Positions 62,554 through 64,000 of a DNA stretch of 64,000 bases are shown piece by piece (positions within the stretch are counted from its first letter, which is position 1; each line of letters starts with the position of its first letter). A program made the translations under genes and the position numbers. The DNA lies in NCBI RefSeq assembly GCF_041320665.1, contig NZ_CP166730.1, positions 4,464,001-4,528,000 on the forward strand, given 5' to 3'. The notes under the pieces are model-generated. The model was not told the origin of the DNA and did not search any database. It saw nothing but the letters and a program-made list of their open reading frames with translations. The DNA comes from Comamonas sp. GB3 AK4-5 (GTDB lineage Bacteria; Pseudomonadota; Gammaproteobacteria; Burkholderiales; Burkholderiaceae_C).

Positions 62554-64000
62554 TCACCCATGCACATGCGCAATATCCGGTATCGCCGCCATCAGCTCCC
62601 GCGTATACGCATGCTGCGGAGCATCCAGCACGGCTTGCGCATCCCCCACCTCCACCAAACGACCGCGCTGCATCACGCCGATGTCGTCGCACATATGGCG
62701 GATCACGGCCAGGTTGTGGCTGATGAGCAGATAGGTCAGGCCGAATTCGTCCTGCAGATCGCGCATCAGGTTCAGCACCTGGGCCTGGACCGACACATCG
62801 AGTGCCGATGTTGGCTCGTCGCAGATGATGAATTCGGGCTGGCTGGCCAGGGCCCGCGCCACGGCGATGCGCTGGCGTTGGCCGCCTGAGAATTGGTGCG
62901 GGTATTTCTTGGCGTCGTCGGGCTGCATGCGCACGCGGCGCAGGGCCTCTTGCACGCGCTCGGCCGTCTCCTCTTTCGAGCTTGTGATGCCCAGCACCTG
63001 CAGCGGCTCAGCAATCAAGGCCTCCACGGTCCAGCGCGGGTTCAGGCTGGCGTAGGGGTCTTGAAAAATCATCTGAAAGCGCCGGCGCATGGCCACGGTC
63101 TGGGCCTCGGGGCTCCACTTGTCCACGCCATCAAACAAGATGCTGCCACTGGTGGGCGGCGTCAGCCCCGCCACCATGCGCGCCACGGTGGACTTGCCCG
63201 AGCCGGACTCGCCCACCAGGCCAAAGGTAGCTCCCTTGCGGATGGAGAAGCTCACATGGTCGGCAGCCTTGAGGATTTTCTTTTCCTCGCGCGCCAGCAT
63301 GCGGGCCAGCCAGCCGCTGGAGAGGTCGTAATCCTTGCACAACTCTTTGACTTCCAAAAGCGGTTTCACGCTGGCTGCATCGGCAGATTCAGCTATTACT
63401 TTGGGAGTCCACGGCTGGGCCTTGGGCGCAGGGCCGCCGCCCACTTCCGGCACGGGCAGGCGTTGCACGCGCTGGTGCACGCTGGGAATGGCGGCCATCA
63501 GCACCTGGGTGTAGGCCTGCTGGGGGGCATCCAGCACCTGGCGCACCGGCCCGGTTTCCAGCACCCGGCCGTGGTACATGACCATGACGCGGTCGGCCGT
63601 CTCGGCAATCACGCCCATGTCGTGGGTGATGAGCATGGCGGCCGCGCCGCGCTCCTTGCAGACGCGGCGCAGCAGGGCAATGATTTGCGCCTGCACCGAT
63701 ACATCGAGCGCCGTGGTGGGCTCGTCGGCAATGATCAGCTCGGGCTCGGCGCACAGCGCCAGCGCAATCGCCACCCGCTGGCGCATGCCGCCCGAAAACT
63801 GGTGCGGATACTGGGCCAGGCGCGCCTTGGCGTGGGGGATTTCCACCTCTTCCAGCAGCGCCAGGGCGCGGGCCTCGGCCTCTTTTTCCGACAGGTCCAG
63901 ATGGGTGCGGATGGTCTCCACCAGATGCCGGCCCACGGTGTAGACCGGGTTCAGGCTGGTCAGCGGGTCTTGAAAAATGGTGCCTATGCGCTTGCCGCGT
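62554..64000 (-). CDS. oligopeptide-type ABC transporter ATP-binding protein, two fused NBDs (5' end outside window)
   Basis: The frame is open to the window edge, so the start and the first Walker A are missing. The first nucleotide-binding domain shows FQDPLTSLNPVYTVG, the signature FSGGMRQRVAIALAL and Walker B LIIADEPTTALD. The second has Walker A GLVGESGSGKST, FQDPYASLNPRWTVE, the signature FSGGQRQRIAVARAL and Walker B FIICDEPTSALD. The order corresponds to a DppD-DppF or GsiA-type fusion that drives uptake of peptides, glutathione or similar. The permease and binding-protein genes should lie beyond the window. Confidence 0.93.
   Translation of the reverse strand, partial: RGKRIGTIFQDPLTSLNPVYTVGRHLVETIRTHLDLSEKEAEARALALLEEVEIPHAKARLAQYPHQFSGGMRQRVAIALALCAEPELIIADEPTTALDVSVQAQIIALLRRVCKERGAAAMLITHDMGVIAETADRVMVMYHGRVLETGPVRQVLDAPQQAYTQVLMAAIPSVHQRVQRLPVPEVGGGPAPKAQPWTPKVIAESADAASVKPLLEVKELCKDYDLSSGWLARMLAREEKKILKAADHVSFSIRKGATFGLVGESGSGKSTVARMVAGLTPPTSGSILFDGVDKWSPEAQTVAMRRRFQMIFQDPYASLNPRWTVEALIAEPLQVLGITSSKEETAERVQEALRRVRMQPDDAKKYPHQFSGGQRQRIAVARALASQPEFIICDEPTSALDVSVQAQVLNLMRDLQDEFGLTYLLISHNLAVIRHMCDDIGVMQRGRLVEVGDAQAVLDAPQHAYTRELMAAIPDIAHVHG

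Overview
The window is about 65% GC and densely coded. Its gene content points to a betaproteobacterium of the family Comamonadaceae, probably close to Comamonas or Delftia. This is inferred from three things: the gene families and codon use, the phenylalanine/tyrosine catabolic pair and the ExaC-type aldehyde dehydrogenase with its DUF779 neighbour, and several families of intergenic repeats that resemble those I associate with this family. No database search was possible. The window begins inside hppD and ends inside a peptide-type ABC transporter gene; both are incomplete.

Layout. 0-5.6 kb: hppD and phhA (aromatic amino acid catabolism), a large MscS-type channel and a membrane-anchored alpha/beta hydrolase. 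5.8-10.3 kb: a FadD-type acyl-CoA ligase, a metallo-beta-lactamase-fold hydrolase and a lipoprotein carboxylesterase. 10.4-14.5 kb: a MocR-type regulator divergent from a three-gene operon (Tm-1-like protein, PEP-hydrolase-type TIM barrel, SRPBCC protein), with a clean palindrome between them. 14.5-19.3 kb: housekeeping genes (slt, 5-FTHF cyclo-ligase, queC). 19.7-26.0 kb: a compact, translationally coupled cluster (GT2 glycosyltransferase, exported protein, ferritin-like diiron protein, GT-B glycosyltransferase, fatty-acid desaturase, UDP-glucose dehydrogenase). It looks like a biosynthetic locus for a glycosylated, desaturated lipid-like product that I cannot match to a known system. It is the best candidate here for something undescribed.

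26.2-28.3 kb: a GST and the CCA-adding enzyme. 28.4-40.2 kb: a two-partner secretion locus on the minus strand, with one TpsB transporter followed by two giant TpsA exoproteins whose first ~335 residues are almost identical; the second carries five near-identical 258-bp YDG repeats. 40.3-40.9 kb: a histidine kinase remnant split by a 265-bp MITE-like element with a 5-bp target duplication. 41.2-51.0 kb: exaC and DUF779, a class V aminotransferase, trxC, a 2H-phosphoesterase-like lipoprotein, a MidA-type methyltransferase, and a pteridine-type SDR with two tandem dihydroneopterin aldolases and ttcA. 51.2-56 kb: lipoprotein and hypothetical genes and a HipBA module under AT-rich inverted repeats. 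56-60.4 kb: a TonB-dependent siderophore receptor behind a Fur-like box, then a stand-alone ketosynthase divergent from a TetR regulator with two palindromes between them. 60.6-62.5 kb: a low-GC patch with two orphan genes. 62.6 kb to the end: a fused two-domain oligopeptide ABC ATPase.

No tRNA, rRNA, CRISPR array or complete insertion sequence was seen.
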